A stretch of 50,418 nt of DNA from the NCBI RefSeq assembly GCF_001046875.1, contig NZ_HF571038.1:346893-397310 (forward strand), written 5' to 3'. Each line of letters opens with the position of its first letter. The stretch's first letter is position 1. The translations under genes were made by a program, and so were the position numbers. The stretch is from Nostocoides jenkinsii Ben 74. GTDB taxonomy: Bacteria; Actinomycetota; Actinomycetes; Actinomycetales; Dermatophilaceae. Below the pieces are notes generated by a model. That model ran no database searches. It was given only the letters and a program-made list of their open reading frames with translations, and had not been told where the DNA came from. Of the stretch, positions 1 to 9,129 are shown one piece after another.

Positions 1-61
1 CACCTTGCAAGGTGTCCACAGTTGACTAACTTGTGCTAGCAGAAGTTCGTCAGGGGTGGCC

Positions 62-2598
62 TCAGCGCTGGGTGGCGCCACAGTCGCGGGCGGCGGCGGC
101 GACGGCCTGGTCGCGGATCGCGCTGACCTCTCGGTGGTCAGCGTCCGGTCGGGCGCGCGGACGGCGAGGTGGAAAGCCAGGGACTTCTTGCCGGCGCCCA
201 CCTGCTCCCCGCGGAACAGGTCGAACAGGCTGAGCGACTCCAGCAGGGGTCCGGCGCCCCGGCGCAGGGCCGCCTCGACCTCGCCGACCGGGACGGTCTC
301 GTCCACCGTCAGGGCCACATCAGTCGTCGCCAGTGGGAAGGTCGACAACTTCACGGCCGAGATGGGCGCCAGGCTCGCCTCGGTGAGCAGGTCGAGGTCC
401 AACTCGCCGGCCACCGTGCGGGCGGGCAGCTTCAACGCGCCCAGCACCTTCGGGTGCAGTTCACCGGCCCAGCCGACCACGCGGCCGTCGGGCAGCGAGA
501 TCGCGGCGCAGCGACCGGGGTGCCACGGCGCCATGGTCGCCGCAGCGACCTGCAGTTGTATGCCGAGGATCTCGCCGACTTCCCTGGCCCAGGTGACCGC
601 GTCACTGGCGTCGAAGCCGCGGGACGAGCCCCACGGGCCGGACCCCTGTGCCAGGCCCGCCGCCGCGAAGGCGACGTGACGAGGCTGGGGCGGGACCGCG
701 GCATACAACCTCGCCTCGGACTCCGGGTCCGGGCGACTCGACACCGGCAGAATCGGCGCGCCACCCTTGGGCACCGAGCCGCGCGTCACCAACCCGAGCT
801 CGTAGACCGCGACATCCCGCATCCCGCGAGAGACGTTGCGGCGCAAGGTCTCCAGCAGCGTGTCCAGCAACGAGGTCCGCATCAGTGGCGCCTCGTCCTG
901 CAGGGGATTGGCGAGGGTCACAGTGTCACGGCGAGCGTCGTCCGCGGCATACCCGAGCACGTCGAAGAGCCCATTGCCGATGAAGGGATAGGACTCGACC
1001 TCGACCAAGCCCTGGTTGGCGAGCATCGTGGCCACGACGCGCCGGACCCGCTGAGCGTGCGTCAACCCGCGTCCCTCCGCGCGCGGGACGACGGACGGAA
1101 TCTGGTCGTAGCCGCGCACCCGCGCAACTTCCTCGACCAACTCGGGACCATCGGTCAGGTCGGGCCGCCAGGTGGGCGCCAACACCGAGACGATGGGACT
1201 GCCCGCGGACTCGGTCACCTCACAACCGAGCCGTCGCAGCGTCCCGACAACCTCCTCGCGCGGATACTCCAGTCCGATCAGCCGCGTCGGGTGGGTCACG
1301 TCGAAGTCGAACGCCGACCGGGCCTGCGGCTCGCCAACATCCGTCGCGGTCGAGTCGATCGTCCCGCCGCCGAACTCAGCCAGCAGCCGCGCGGCCAGTT
1401 CGGCCGCGACGGGCGCGATCTGCGGGTCGACGCCGCGCTCGAACCGCTTGGATGCCTCGGTCGCCAACCGGTGCCGGCGTGAAGACCGCGCGACCGTGAT
1501 CGGGTCGAAGTGCGCCGCCTCGATGAGCACATTGCGGGTGGCGGGGCCGACTTCGGAGGACGCGCCGCCCATCACCCCCGCGATGGCCAGAATCTCGCCA
1601 CCGCCGGTGATCAGCAGGTCATCGGCGGCCAAGGTGCGCTCGACGTCGTCAAGGGTCGTGAGCTTCTCCCCCGGCGCGGCTCGGCGAACCTCGATGTCAC
1701 CGGGCAACAAATCGAGATCGAAGGCGTGCAGCGGCTGGCCGAGCAGCATCATCACGTAATTCGTGACGTCCACGGCCAGCGAAATCGGCCGCATCCCGAC
1801 CTCGGTGAGATAGCGCTGCATCCACGGCGGCGACGGCCGACTGGCGTCGACATCGCGAACGGTCCGCGCGACATACCGATCACAACCGACCCGGCCGTCG
1901 ATGGGCCGTTCGTCGACAAGGCGCACCGGGAACCCTGGCCCCGTGGCGACCGGCACTTCGATGTCGGCGGGGTCGCGGAAGTCCACATTGGTCGCGAGCG
2001 CGTACTCCCGCGCGATTCCGCGCATCGAGAAGCAGTAGCCACGATCGGGGGTGACGTTGACCTCGACGACCTCCCGGCCGAGGCCGAGCAGCGCGATGGC
2101 GTCCATCCCCGGCTCCAGCGACTCCAGGATGTCGGGCCGATCCGCGAAGTAGCGGGTCAGCACGATGATGCCGTCGTGATCGTCACCAAGGCCGAGCTCG
2201 CGCTCGGAGCAGATCATCCCGTTGGACATGTGGCCATAGGTCTTGCGCGCGGAGATCTCGAAATTGCCGGGCAGCACGCCACCGGGCAGGATGCAGACGA
2301 CCCAGTCACCGGCGTCGAAGTTGTTTGCGCCGCAAACGATTTCCTGTGGAATGCCGTGGGTCAGCTGTTGACCGTTGGCGCCGACGTCGACATGACACCA
2401 GTGGATGGTCTTGCCATTCTTTTGCGGCTCGGGCACCTGGGAGAGGACCCGGCCGACCACCAGCGGGCCCCGGAGTTGCCCTCCGTGGATGCCTTCCTCC
2501 TCCAGGCCGACGCGCACGAGGTCCGCGGCGATGTCCCGCCCGCGAACGCCCGGCGCGATCTCGACCAGCTCCCGCAACCACTCGACGGGAACACGCAT
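62..2598 (-). CDS. pheT: Phenylalanine--tRNA ligase beta subunit (C-terminus frameshifted)
   Basis: Beta chain of the (alpha-beta)2 phenylalanyl-tRNA synthetase, which charges tRNA-Phe in the cytoplasm. Reading from ATG at 2598 gives the usual order: N-terminal tRNA-binding OB fold (MRVPVEWLREL start, ICSERELGLG), the B3/B4 editing region (LAVDVTNYVMMLLGQPLHAFD), the B5 domain and the C-terminal ferredoxin-like anticodon domain (SLFDLFRGEQVG, AVRAPDRTLTT). The start overlaps the pheS stop by one base (TGATG), so the two are translationally coupled. In the starting frame there is no stop before the left edge, and the last residues become proline-rich. Shifting by one base near 127-132 restores a family-like ending (EVSAIRDQAVAAAARDCG) and a TGA at 62-64. 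With one base restored the protein is about 845 residues, normal for the family. The indel is probably a sequencing error. Confidence 0.93.
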
Positions 2599-3704
2599 CA
2601 GATCTCCATCCCGAACTGCCGGCTGAAGCGCACATCACCCTCGGTGATATCGCGCATGTCGTTGACGTTGTGCCGCAGCATGAGCGCCCGCTCGATGCCG
2701 AGGCCGAAAGCAAAGCCGGTGTAGACCTCGGCGTCGATACCGGCGGCGGTGAGCACCCGTCGATTGACCATCCCGCAGCCGCCCAACTCGATCCAGCCGA
2801 AGCCGCCGCAGACGCGACATGAGATGTCCTGGCCATAACAAACCCAGCACTGGCAATCGATCTCAGCGCTCGGCTCCGTGAACGGGAAGTAGCTCGGCCG
2901 CAACCGGGTTGCGATATGCCCACCGAACAGGCGCTGGACGAAGGCGTCGAGGCTGCCCTTCAAGTGCGCCATCGAGATGCCGCGATCGACGACGAGGCCC
3001 TCGAACTGGTGGAAGACCGGCGAGTGCGTGGCATCGAGGTCGTCCGTGCGAAACACCTTGCCCGGGCAGAGAATGGCGATCGGCGGCGTGCGCGACAACA
3101 TGCTGCGGATCTGCACCGGGGACGTATGGGTGCGCAGCACCAGACCCGAGGACTCCGCCGGAGCGACGAAGAAGGTGTCCTGCATCTGCCGCGCCGGGTG
3201 GTCCGGACCGAGGTTAAGCGCGTCGAAGGTGAGCCACTCGCTCTCCACCTCGGGGCCGTCGGCGATCTCCCAGCCCATCGCGATGAAGATGTCCTCGATG
3301 CGCTCGCTGACCAGGCTGAGGGGGTGGCGGGCACCCAGCCCTGGCCGCCCGCTCGGCATCGTGAGATCCAGCGATTCCTCGGCCAGGATGCGCGCGTCCC
3401 GCTCGTCCTCCAGCTCACGCTGACGACGGGCGTATGCCGCGGCCACGGCCCCGCGGGCACCTCCGACGAGCTTCCCTGCCGCGGCCTTGGCGCTCGGCGG
3501 CAGGGCCCCGATCTCGCGATTCGCCTGGGCCAGGGCCGAGCGGTCGCCTTGGTGCGTCGTGCGAGCCGCCTTCAGTTCGTCGAGGGTCGTTGCCGACGCG
3601 GCGGCCTCCAGGGCCGCGACGCGGGCCGCCTCGACCGTGACCGGGTCGAGCGCAGCGACCTCAACGGGGTCGTAGTTGGTATTGGGTCCGGACATGGCCT
3701 TCAC
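2598..3704 (-). CDS. pheS: Phenylalanine--tRNA ligase alpha subunit
   Basis: Catalytic alpha subunit of phenylalanyl-tRNA synthetase (class II aaRS). The N-terminal coiled-coil arm (about residues 20-110) is followed by the class II core with motif 2 (PVFHQFEGLVVD), the FTEPSAEIDCQC segment, and motif 3 (GFAFGLGIERALMLRH). About 368 residues, typical of actinobacteria. Two starts are possible: GTG at 3704 or ATG at 3695 (MSGPNTNYDP), the latter having a weak purine-rich stretch upstream. Transcribed with pheT; a TAGACT -10 box at 3729-3734 suggests its own promoter, which fits its separation from the infC-trmH operon. Confidence 0.97.
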   Translation of the reverse strand: MKAMSGPNTNYDPVEVAALDPVTVEAARVAALEAAASATTLDELKAARTTHQGDRSALAQANREIGALPPSAKAAAGKLVGGARGAVAAAYARRQRELEDERDARILAEESLDLTMPSGRPGLGARHPLSLVSERIEDIFIAMGWEIADGPEVESEWLTFDALNLGPDHPARQMQDTFFVAPAESSGLVLRTHTSPVQIRSMLSRTPPIAILCPGKVFRTDDLDATHSPVFHQFEGLVVDRGISMAHLKGSLDAFVQRLFGGHIATRLRPSYFPFTEPSAEIDCQCWVCYGQDISCRVCGGFGWIELGGCGMVNRRVLTAAGIDAEVYTGFAFGLGIERALMLRHNVNDMRDITEGDVRFSRQFGMEI

Positions 3705-3728
3705 TTCGCTCGTCGCATGGGCGGCCCG

Positions 3729-3734
3729 AGTCTA
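3729..3734 (-). promoter_or_regulatory. Candidate -10 box for pheST
   Basis: On the minus strand TAGACT lies 25-34 bases before the two possible pheS starts. The -35 region is weak. It fits the actinobacterial TANNNT pattern used elsewhere in this window. Confidence 0.4.
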
Positions 3735-3768
3735 CGAGGCCGCCGCCGGATCGCGCGAAGCCGTTTCG

Positions 3769-5046
3769 TTAGGAGCCGAAGTCTGGGCGCAGCGGATAGA
3801 GCGCCTGACCACCGGCGGCGACCTTCTGGCCGAGCACCTGGTGCAACTGAATCTCATTGCGCTCGAAGCCGATTGACGACCCGGCCAGGTAGAGCCCCCA
3901 TACGCGAGCGGTCGCCGCGTCAGACTCCGCGACCGCCGCGTCCCAGTTGGCCGAGAGGTTCTTGGCCCACGCGCGGCACGTGCGCGCGTAGTGCTCGCGA
4001 AAATCTTCCGCGTGTCGGACCTCGAACCCCTGGTCGGCCATCGCGTTGATGATCACGCCAACCGGAGCTAACTCTCCGTCGGGGAAGACATAGCGGTTGA
4101 TGAAGCCGCCCCGCTCGAGGCGGGTGAAGTGCCGGTTCGGCCGGGTGATGCAGTGGTTCAGCAGCCGACCTCCGTCGACCAGTCGCTCGCTCAGGAAGGC
4201 GAAGTAGCCCGGGTAGTTCTTGATGCCGATGTGCTCGGTCAGCCCGATCGAGGAGACGGCATCGAAGTCGGACTCGGTGATATCGCGGTAGTCGCCGTGA
4301 CGAACCTCACCCAGGCGGTTCAAGCCCTCGGCGGCTAACCACTGCTGGCCGAAGGCGGCCTGCTCTCGCGACAGGGTCACCCCGATCGCGCGAACGCCGT
4401 AGTGCTTCACTGCGTGCCGCACCATCCCGCCCCAGCCGCAGCCGACGTCGAGCAGGCGCATGCCCGGACGCAGATCGAGTTTGCGCGCGACGAGATCGAA
4501 CTTCTCCTCCTGCGCCTCCTCCAGCGTCGCGTCCACCCGGGGATAGACCGCGCAGGTGTAGGCCATCGACGGCCCAAGCACATGCTCGTAGAAGGCGTTG
4601 CTCACGTCGTAGTGGTGTGAGATCGCCTTGGCGTCCCGCTCCTTGGAGTGTCGGATCCCCTCGGCCAGCCGTCGCCAGCCCGGGGGGTGCTCCAACGCCG
4701 GCAACTCCGGCGGCACGAACATTCGCGCCCCCAGCGAGCGCACGAGGTCGGGGATCCGGCGTGGATCGGGAATCCGGGCGCCCATCCGATCCTTGACGCG
4801 CACCAGCAACTCATAGGGGTCGCCCGGATCGACGCCCACCACCTCGAGGTCGCCTTGGACGTAGGCGCGGGCCAGCCCCAATTCCCCCGGAGCAGTCACC
4901 AGGTAGCGCAGGCCGCGCTCGGACTTAAGCTCAAAGGAGATGCCGGCGTCCCGGTTGCCGCCGGTGGACCCGTCGTAGGCGTGGACCTGGAACGGGACGT
5001 CCGTGCCGAAGATCTCGTCGGCCAATTCGCCGATCGACAGCGTCAT
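3769..5046 (-). CDS. tmsB: Cyclopropane/10-methyl fatty acid synthase-type SAM methyltransferase
   Basis: Member of the cyclopropane-fatty-acyl-phospholipid synthase family, 425 residues. These enzymes transfer a methyl(ene) group from S-adenosylmethionine to the cis double bond of a membrane phospholipid acyl chain. Visible features are the SAM-binding motif LLDVGCGWGGMVRHA, the DAVSSIGLTEHIG segment, the NYPGYFAFLSERLVDGGRLL strand and a C-terminal ERNEIQLHQVLGQK tail. Its ATG overlaps the end of the FAD oxidoreductase gene by four bases, so the two form an operon. In actinomycetes a methyltransferase and an FAD oxidoreductase paired this way (tms or bfa genes) make 10-methyl branched acids such as tuberculostearic acid. 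The symbol rests on that pairing; by sequence alone it could be an ordinary Cfa enzyme. Confidence 0.85.
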   Translation of the reverse strand: MTLSIGELADEIFGTDVPFQVHAYDGSTGGNRDAGISFELKSERGLRYLVTAPGELGLARAYVQGDLEVVGVDPGDPYELLVRVKDRMGARIPDPRRIPDLVRSLGARMFVPPELPALEHPPGWRRLAEGIRHSKERDAKAISHHYDVSNAFYEHVLGPSMAYTCAVYPRVDATLEEAQEEKFDLVARKLDLRPGMRLLDVGCGWGGMVRHAVKHYGVRAIGVTLSREQAAFGQQWLAAEGLNRLGEVRHGDYRDITESDFDAVSSIGLTEHIGIKNYPGYFAFLSERLVDGGRLLNHCITRPNRHFTRLERGGFINRYVFPDGELAPVGVIINAMADQGFEVRHAEDFREHYARTCRAWAKNLSANWDAAVAESDAATARVWGLYLAGSSIGFERNEIQLHQVLGQKVAAGGQALYPLRPDFGS

Positions 5047-6452
5047 CGCCGGCCCACCGCCTTGCTGAACAGATCCGGCAGGCGGCCGTCGGGGTCATAA
5101 ACCTTCTTCACGCGGGCATACTCCTCACCGCCGTAGAGAGACCAGAAGGTCTCCTCGTCGTAATAGGCATCGGAATAGAGCGACTTGTGGCCGCCGAGCG
5201 CGGTCACCTCGGCTTCAATGGCGCGGTTGACATCCCCGTCCCGCCGCCCGGGGAGGATGTCGACGGCGGACCAGAAACCAACATTGACGTAGTCCCGGTC
5301 GGCATCCATCGGATAGAGCGGCCAGGGCCGAGCGCCCTCCCCCTGGTGACGAAGTCGTATGGGGCAGAGCCAGATCGGCTCGATCGGCACCGTCTCGAGG
5401 AACCACCCTAGGAAGGCGAGGGTGTTCTCGAGGGGGATCTCGACATCCTGGACGACCCGCTCCTTGGGGAGGGCACCGCGGCGCTGTTGCAGCGCGGCAT
5501 ACCAGCCATGGCGGTTTTCGAATCGGATGACCGTGCCATAAACCTCGCTGCGCAGGAATCGTTTCGGGACCACCGCTCGGACCCATGGCTTCTGCACGAG
5601 CAACCCGCGAGAACACCAGAACCAGTCGGTGTCCCAGCGCCACAGGTAGTCCCGGACGCTCAGGTAGTCCTCGTCGCGGTCCTGGATCGAGCGGTAGTAG
5701 ATATGGCGATGGGTGTAGTCGGAGACGTACGGCGTGTCATCGGTGAAGGTCGCGAGGACCAGATAGCTCTCGACGTCGGTGAAGACCACCCCATCCACGA
5801 AATCGACCGCACGGCCCTCGAACTCCCATGTCGCCAAGAGGTTTTCGAGTTGTGCCAGCAGATCGGGCAGCGAGTGGAAGCGGACATGGCGCAGCCGCAC
5901 GAACGACCGAACCGGCTGCAACTCGATCTCGAGCCGCACGGCGTAGCCCAGCGAGCCGTAGGAGTTGGGGAACGCTCGGAACAGGTCCGCGTGCGCACCC
6001 TCGGGCTCGACCGTCAGAATCTCGCCGGCACCGGTGAGGATGTCGAGCGAGCGGACGCTCTCGTGCGGCAGCCCCGCCCGGAATGAGGACGATTCGATGC
6101 CCAACCCCGTCACCGCTCCCCCGAGGGTGATGGTCTTCAGCTGCGGTACGACGGCGGGCATGAGGCCGTGCGCGAGCGTGGCGTCGACCAGGGTCTCGTA
6201 GGTGCACATTCCCTGGACCTGCGCGGTCCGGGCGACCGCGTCGATCGCGATGACGCCGTCGAGTCGCGACACGTCCAGCCCAGGAGCGCCGGTCGTCGCC
6301 CGAGGACGGAAGAGATTCGACGTGCGCTTGGCCAGGCGCACGGGGCTGCCGCTCGGCATACGGGCTAGTTGCGCGCGCAACTCCGTGACCGCGGCGCGAT
6401 GCCGCTCCCAGCCCACCAGTTCCTGCCCCGCGACGTTCGTGGTCACATCCAC
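5043..6452 (-). CDS. tmsA: FAD-binding oxidoreductase of the 10-methyl fatty acid pair
   Basis: FAD-linked oxidoreductase of the VAO/PCMH family (DprE1- and UfaA1-like), 469 residues. The FAD-binding PCMH domain fills the N-terminal half: SNLFRPR, LDGVIAIDAVARTAQVQGMCTY, TITLGGAVTGLGIESSSFRAG, and FPNSYGSLGYAVRLEIEL. The C-terminal half carries the substrate cap, including an IYYRSIQDRDEDYLSVRDY stretch. Predicted role: reduction of the 10-methylene intermediate made by the adjoining methyltransferase, giving a 10-methyl acyl chain at the membrane. The start is GTG at 6452 or GTG at 6446, with a G-rich stretch upstream. The reaction is inferred from neighbour and family. Confidence 0.82.
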   Translation of the reverse strand: MDVTTNVAGQELVGWERHRAAVTELRAQLARMPSGSPVRLAKRTSNLFRPRATTGAPGLDVSRLDGVIAIDAVARTAQVQGMCTYETLVDATLAHGLMPAVVPQLKTITLGGAVTGLGIESSSFRAGLPHESVRSLDILTGAGEILTVEPEGAHADLFRAFPNSYGSLGYAVRLEIELQPVRSFVRLRHVRFHSLPDLLAQLENLLATWEFEGRAVDFVDGVVFTDVESYLVLATFTDDTPYVSDYTHRHIYYRSIQDRDEDYLSVRDYLWRWDTDWFWCSRGLLVQKPWVRAVVPKRFLRSEVYGTVIRFENRHGWYAALQQRRGALPKERVVQDVEIPLENTLAFLGWFLETVPIEPIWLCPIRLRHQGEGARPWPLYPMDADRDYVNVGFWSAVDILPGRRDGDVNRAIEAEVTALGGHKSLYSDAYYDEETFWSLYGGEEYARVKKVYDPDGRLPDLFSKAVGRR

Positions 6453-6543
6453 CCCCGGCTACCTGTGCTCCCCTGGCAACCTATGCCACCGTGTCCTCAG
6501 GGAGAATACGCAGACGCGCATTTCGAGACGACGGAGCTTCCGC

Positions 6544-7005
6544 ATGGCCGGTCACGGCATACACCTCACGCAGACAACGACCGCGTCTGCGGAGGCGGTG
6601 TGGGCAGTACTGACAAACATCTCGGGGGCGGCCGACACCCTTCGGGGCGTGAGCCGAGTCGAACTGCTGACAGACGGACCGTATGCCGCGGGCACCCACT
6701 GGCGCGAAACCCGCACGATGTTCGGCAAGGAAGAGACCCAAGAGATGTGGGTGGCCGAGTCCCAGCCCCCGTCGCGGACCGTGGTTCGCGCCGAGGACAA
6801 GGGGGTCGCCTATGTGACGGTGTTCGAGGTGGTGCCGACCGGGGAGGGCTCGCGGATCACGATGCGCTTCGACGCGGAGCAGGCGAGCCCGGGATTGGTC
6901 GCCCGGCTGGCGTGGAAGATCCTCGGCCCAATCGGGGCCAAGGCGACGGCCCGGGTCATGCGCGGTGACCTTGCCGATATCGCCGCCGCCGCGGAGCGAA
7001 GCTGA
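6544..7005 (+). CDS. SRPBCC-family (START-like) protein
   Basis: Small protein of 153 residues with the polyketide cyclase/START-like fold signature: an N-terminal strand HLTQTTTASAEAVWAVLTNI, mid strands around THWRETRTMFGKEE and VAYVTVFEVVPTGEGSRITM, and a long C-terminal helix (LVARLAWKILGPIGAKATAR). Such proteins bind hydrophobic ligands; the ligand here is unknown. ATG at 6544 has a GGAG ribosome site at about 6533-6536. It runs divergently from the oxidoreductase and converges on the MarR gene. Codon 5 is the rare Ile codon ATA inside a CGGCATAC motif. Confidence 0.8.
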   Translation: MAGHGIHLTQTTTASAEAVWAVLTNISGAADTLRGVSRVELLTDGPYAAGTHWRETRTMFGKEETQEMWVAESQPPSRTVVRAEDKGVAYVTVFEVVPTGEGSRITMRFDAEQASPGLVARLAWKILGPIGAKATARVMRGDLADIAAAAERS

Positions 7006-7016
7006 GGCCACCGGTC

Positions 7017-7052
7017 ACCAGTCCATCGTTACCAGCCCATCGTCACCAGCCC
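7017..7052. repeat. Short tandem repeat, 14-bp period
   Basis: ACCAGYCCATCGTY is repeated from 7017, 7031 and (partial) 7045, between the converging ends of the SRPBCC and marR genes. The last partial unit enters the end of the marR reading frame. No function is evident. Confidence 0.6.
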
Positions 7053-7507
7053 GGCGCGGCCGCAGCCACCTGCCGATGCTCCCCCGCGGCGGTCGCAAAG
7101 TCGCTGAGGGCCTCGATCAAGAGCTGCTGGTGCGCAGTCGGCATACGTCCCACGATTGTCGCGATCGCCGTGCGCCGAGAGGTCAAGACGCGCTCGACAA
7201 GGCGCTCCGCGGGGGCGGTCAGGCGGAGGCTGACCTGGCGGCGATCGTCGGCCGCTTCTCGCCGATGGACCAAGCGCAGTGAGACGAGCCGATCGACCTG
7301 CCGTTGCGCCGTCGAGGCGTTGACACCGAGCCGCTTGGCCAGATGACCGAGCGTGCAGTCGGGGTCTTCGGCCAGCAGCACCAAGGTGCGGAACTGAGTC
7401 AAAGTCAAGGAGTCGGCCACCTCGGCCAGCGACGCCGACGAGACACCGACAAGAGCGCGCGAGGCGGCGAGCAGGGCATCCACGAGGTCATCGGCAAGTC
7501 TTTGCAC
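7043..7507 (-). CDS. MarR-family transcriptional regulator
   Basis: Winged-helix regulator of 154 residues. The core LTLTQFRTLVLLAED, then TLGHLAKRLGVNASTAQRQVDRL (recognition helix) and the wing LVHRREAADDRRQVSLRLT are classic MarR. Flanking helices give the dimer interface. The start is GTG at 7507, which sits inside an inverted repeat (TTGC-ACTAG-GCAA) that also covers the divergent gene's upstream region, so autorepression is likely. Candidate targets are the 99-residue divergent gene and possibly the SRPBCC and fatty-acid genes; the ligand cannot be told. Confidence 0.9.
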   Translation of the reverse strand: MQRLADDLVDALLAASRALVGVSSASLAEVADSLTLTQFRTLVLLAEDPDCTLGHLAKRLGVNASTAQRQVDRLVSLRLVHRREAADDRRQVSLRLTAPAERLVERVLTSRRTAIATIVGRMPTAHQQLLIEALSDFATAAGEHRQVAAAAPGW

Positions 7508-7521
7508 TAGGCAATTATTGC
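7502..7521. promoter_or_regulatory. Probable MarR operator/divergent promoter
   Basis: Two overlapping inverted repeats lie in an AT-rich patch: TTGC-ACTAG-GCAA (7502-7514) and GCAAT-T-ATTGC (7511-7521). They cover the marR GTG start and a minus-strand AATAAT that could be its -10. The shape and position between divergent genes are typical of MarR autoregulation. Confidence 0.55.
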
Positions 7522-7563
7522 ATGATGCGGCTACGGTGGATGCAGCGGAAGGGAGCGTCCACC

Positions 7564-7863
7564 ATGAGCGCGATCTTGAGAATCCACCGAGGCCCAGCCT
7601 CGCCGGAGCGCAGCATCGTCATCGGCGAGAAGCATGTCGGCCACCTGACCGAGCCCATCACCGACGTGGAGGTCGAGCCCGGCCGCCATGTCGTGCGCGT
7701 GAAGATGGGGATCTACACGAGCGAGGCGATCACCATCACGCCCCGCGACGGCGACATCATCGAGGTTCAGGTCGAGGAGAACCCCAATGCCGAAGCCCCG
7801 ATCCTGCAGGGAGAATTCCTGCGGATCACGGCGCTCCATCCGGCACCGGTCCGACCGGCCTGA
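7564..7863 (+). CDS. Small protein of unknown function, divergent from marR
   Basis: 99 residues, starting at ATG 7564 with a strong GGAAGGGAG ribosome site at about 7548-7556; an upstream in-frame ATG at 7522 is less likely because it lies beside the operator and lacks a ribosome site. The protein is beta-rich, with alternating strands such as RSIVIGEKHVGHLTEPITDV, GRHVVRVKMGIYTSEAITIT and GDIIEVQVEENPNAEAP, resembling small PEGA-like or carbohydrate-binding sandwiches. No membrane segment or signal peptide. Its 3' end overlaps the 3' end of trmH by 38 bp on the other strand. I do not recognise the family. Confidence 0.7.
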   Translation: MSAILRIHRGPASPERSIVIGEKHVGHLTEPITDVEVEPGRHVVRVKMGIYTSEAITITPRDGDIIEVQVEENPNAEAPILQGEFLRITALHPAPVRPA

Positions 7864-8620
7864 CCCGCGCGGTGGCGGAGGTGTAGAGGCAGATCGTCGC
7901 CGCCATCGCCATATTCAGGGACTCGGCCGCGCCATAGATCGGGATGGCGACCCGCCGATCGCATTTCGCCGCAAGGCTTTCGGGCAGGCCGCGGGCTTCG
8001 GTTCCCATCACCCAGCAATGCGGGTCGCGCAGATCCAGCTCGATCAGTGACGTGGTCGCCTCGCCTTCGGTGGCGAGGGTGCGTATGCCGCGCCGCGCCA
8101 GCTCGTGAATCGTCGCCAACGCGTCCAGCCCCGTGACGACGGGCAGGTGGAAGAGCGAGCCGGCGGTGGAGCGAACCACCTTGGGCGCGTAGGCGTCCAC
8201 CGACGCATCACTGATCAGGACGGCGTCGGCACCGGCGGCATCCGCGCCGCGGATGACGGTGCCGAGATTGCCGGGATCGCGCACTTCGTGCAGCAGGACC
8301 AACAGGTGCGGGTCGTGCGCCAGGACCGAGTCGAGGGTGTCCTGGGGTTGCTGGGCGACGGCGATCATTCCCTGCGGCGTCGTGGCATCGGCCATCGCCG
8401 CGAGCACGTCAGCGCTCACCGAATGCAGATAAACGCCCGCGTCCCGAGCGGCGTCGAGGATCTCGCCATGGCGCTCCCCCGCCTCCTCGGTGAGATAGAG
8501 ATCGACGACGGTCGGCGCGGCATACCGAATGAGTTCGCGCACCGACTGCGGGCCCTCGACGAGGAAGCGGCCCCGCTCCGAACGCACCGCGCGCCGGGCC
8601 AGTGCGCTGACCGCCCGCAC
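7826..8620 (-). CDS. TrmH/SpoU-family RNA 2'-O-methyltransferase
   Basis: SPOUT methyltransferase of 264 residues that methylates a ribose 2'-OH in rRNA or tRNA. The N-terminal substrate-binding domain (RGRFLVEGPQSVRELI) is followed by the knotted SAM domain: LLHEVRDPGNLGTVIRGADAAG (motif 1), VMGTEARGLPES (motif 2) and IPIYGAAESLNMAMAATICLY (motif 3). It follows rplT, as is usual in actinobacteria. The first standard start is GTG at 8620, but conserved-looking residues (LTNPRSDR) continue upstream in frame, so the true start may be a little upstream with a non-standard codon. Confidence 0.9.
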   Translation of the reverse strand: MRAVSALARRAVRSERGRFLVEGPQSVRELIRYAAPTVVDLYLTEEAGERHGEILDAARDAGVYLHSVSADVLAAMADATTPQGMIAVAQQPQDTLDSVLAHDPHLLVLLHEVRDPGNLGTVIRGADAAGADAVLISDASVDAYAPKVVRSTAGSLFHLPVVTGLDALATIHELARRGIRTLATEGEATTSLIELDLRDPHCWVMGTEARGLPESLAAKCDRRVAIPIYGAAESLNMAMAATICLYTSATARVRPVGPVPDGAP

Positions 8621-8679
8621 CCGATCCGATCGGGGGTTGGTCAGTGCGCCGGCCCGGCGCGGCGAAGGATTCGGCTGGA

Positions 8680-9060
8680 TCAGGCGTCAGCCTTGGCGTC
8701 GCTCGCGGGCACATTGGCCTTGGCGATCTCCACCAGCGCCGCGAAGGCGGCCTCGTCGTTGACCGCGAGCTCGGCGAGCATACGGCGGTCGACGTCAACC
8801 TCGGCGGCGCGCAGGCCCTGGATGAAGCGATTGTAGGTCATGCCGTTGGCGCGGGCGCCGGCGTTGATCCGCTGGATCCACAGGCGACGGAAGTCGCCCT
8901 TCTTGGCGCGACGGTCGCGGTAGCTGTAGGTCAGGGAGTGGTTGAGCTGCTCCTTGGACTTGCGGTAGAGCCGGCCGCGCTGACCGCGGTAACCGCTCGC
9001 CCGCTCGAGGACGACCCGGCGCTTCTTCTGGGCGTTGACCGCCCGCTTCACGCGTGCCAC
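8680..9060 (-). CDS. rplT: 50S ribosomal protein L20
   Basis: 126 residues matching L20: [19 protein letters not shown], a basic N-terminal arm ([16 protein letters not shown]), [22 protein letters not shown] and the C-terminal globular part. It binds 23S rRNA early in large-subunit assembly, and in several bacteria also represses its own operon by binding the leader mRNA. Third gene of infC-rpmI-rplT-trmH. The alanine/aspartate-rich C-terminal extension (SDAKADA) is common in actinobacteria. Confidence 0.98.
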   Translation of the reverse strand: MARVKRAVNAQKKRRVVLERASGYRGQRGRLYRKSKEQLNHSLTYSYRDRRAKKGDFRRLWIQRINAGARANGMTYNRFIQGLRAAEVDVDRRMLAELAVNDEAAFAALVEIAKANVPASDAKADA

Positions 9061-9129
9061 GTGATTCTCCTTGCTGATTCGAACGTTCTACGAGGGGGGC
9101 CGACGCTCAGCCGAGCGCGCGGCGGGGGC

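Noticed and set aside
62-2598. pheT as a pseudogene
   Set aside because: A single indel in the last 25 codons of an essential gene is more likely a sequencing error.
169-2724. Plus-strand open frames across pheT
   Set aside because: They are shadows: the minus strand carries the PheT domains throughout.
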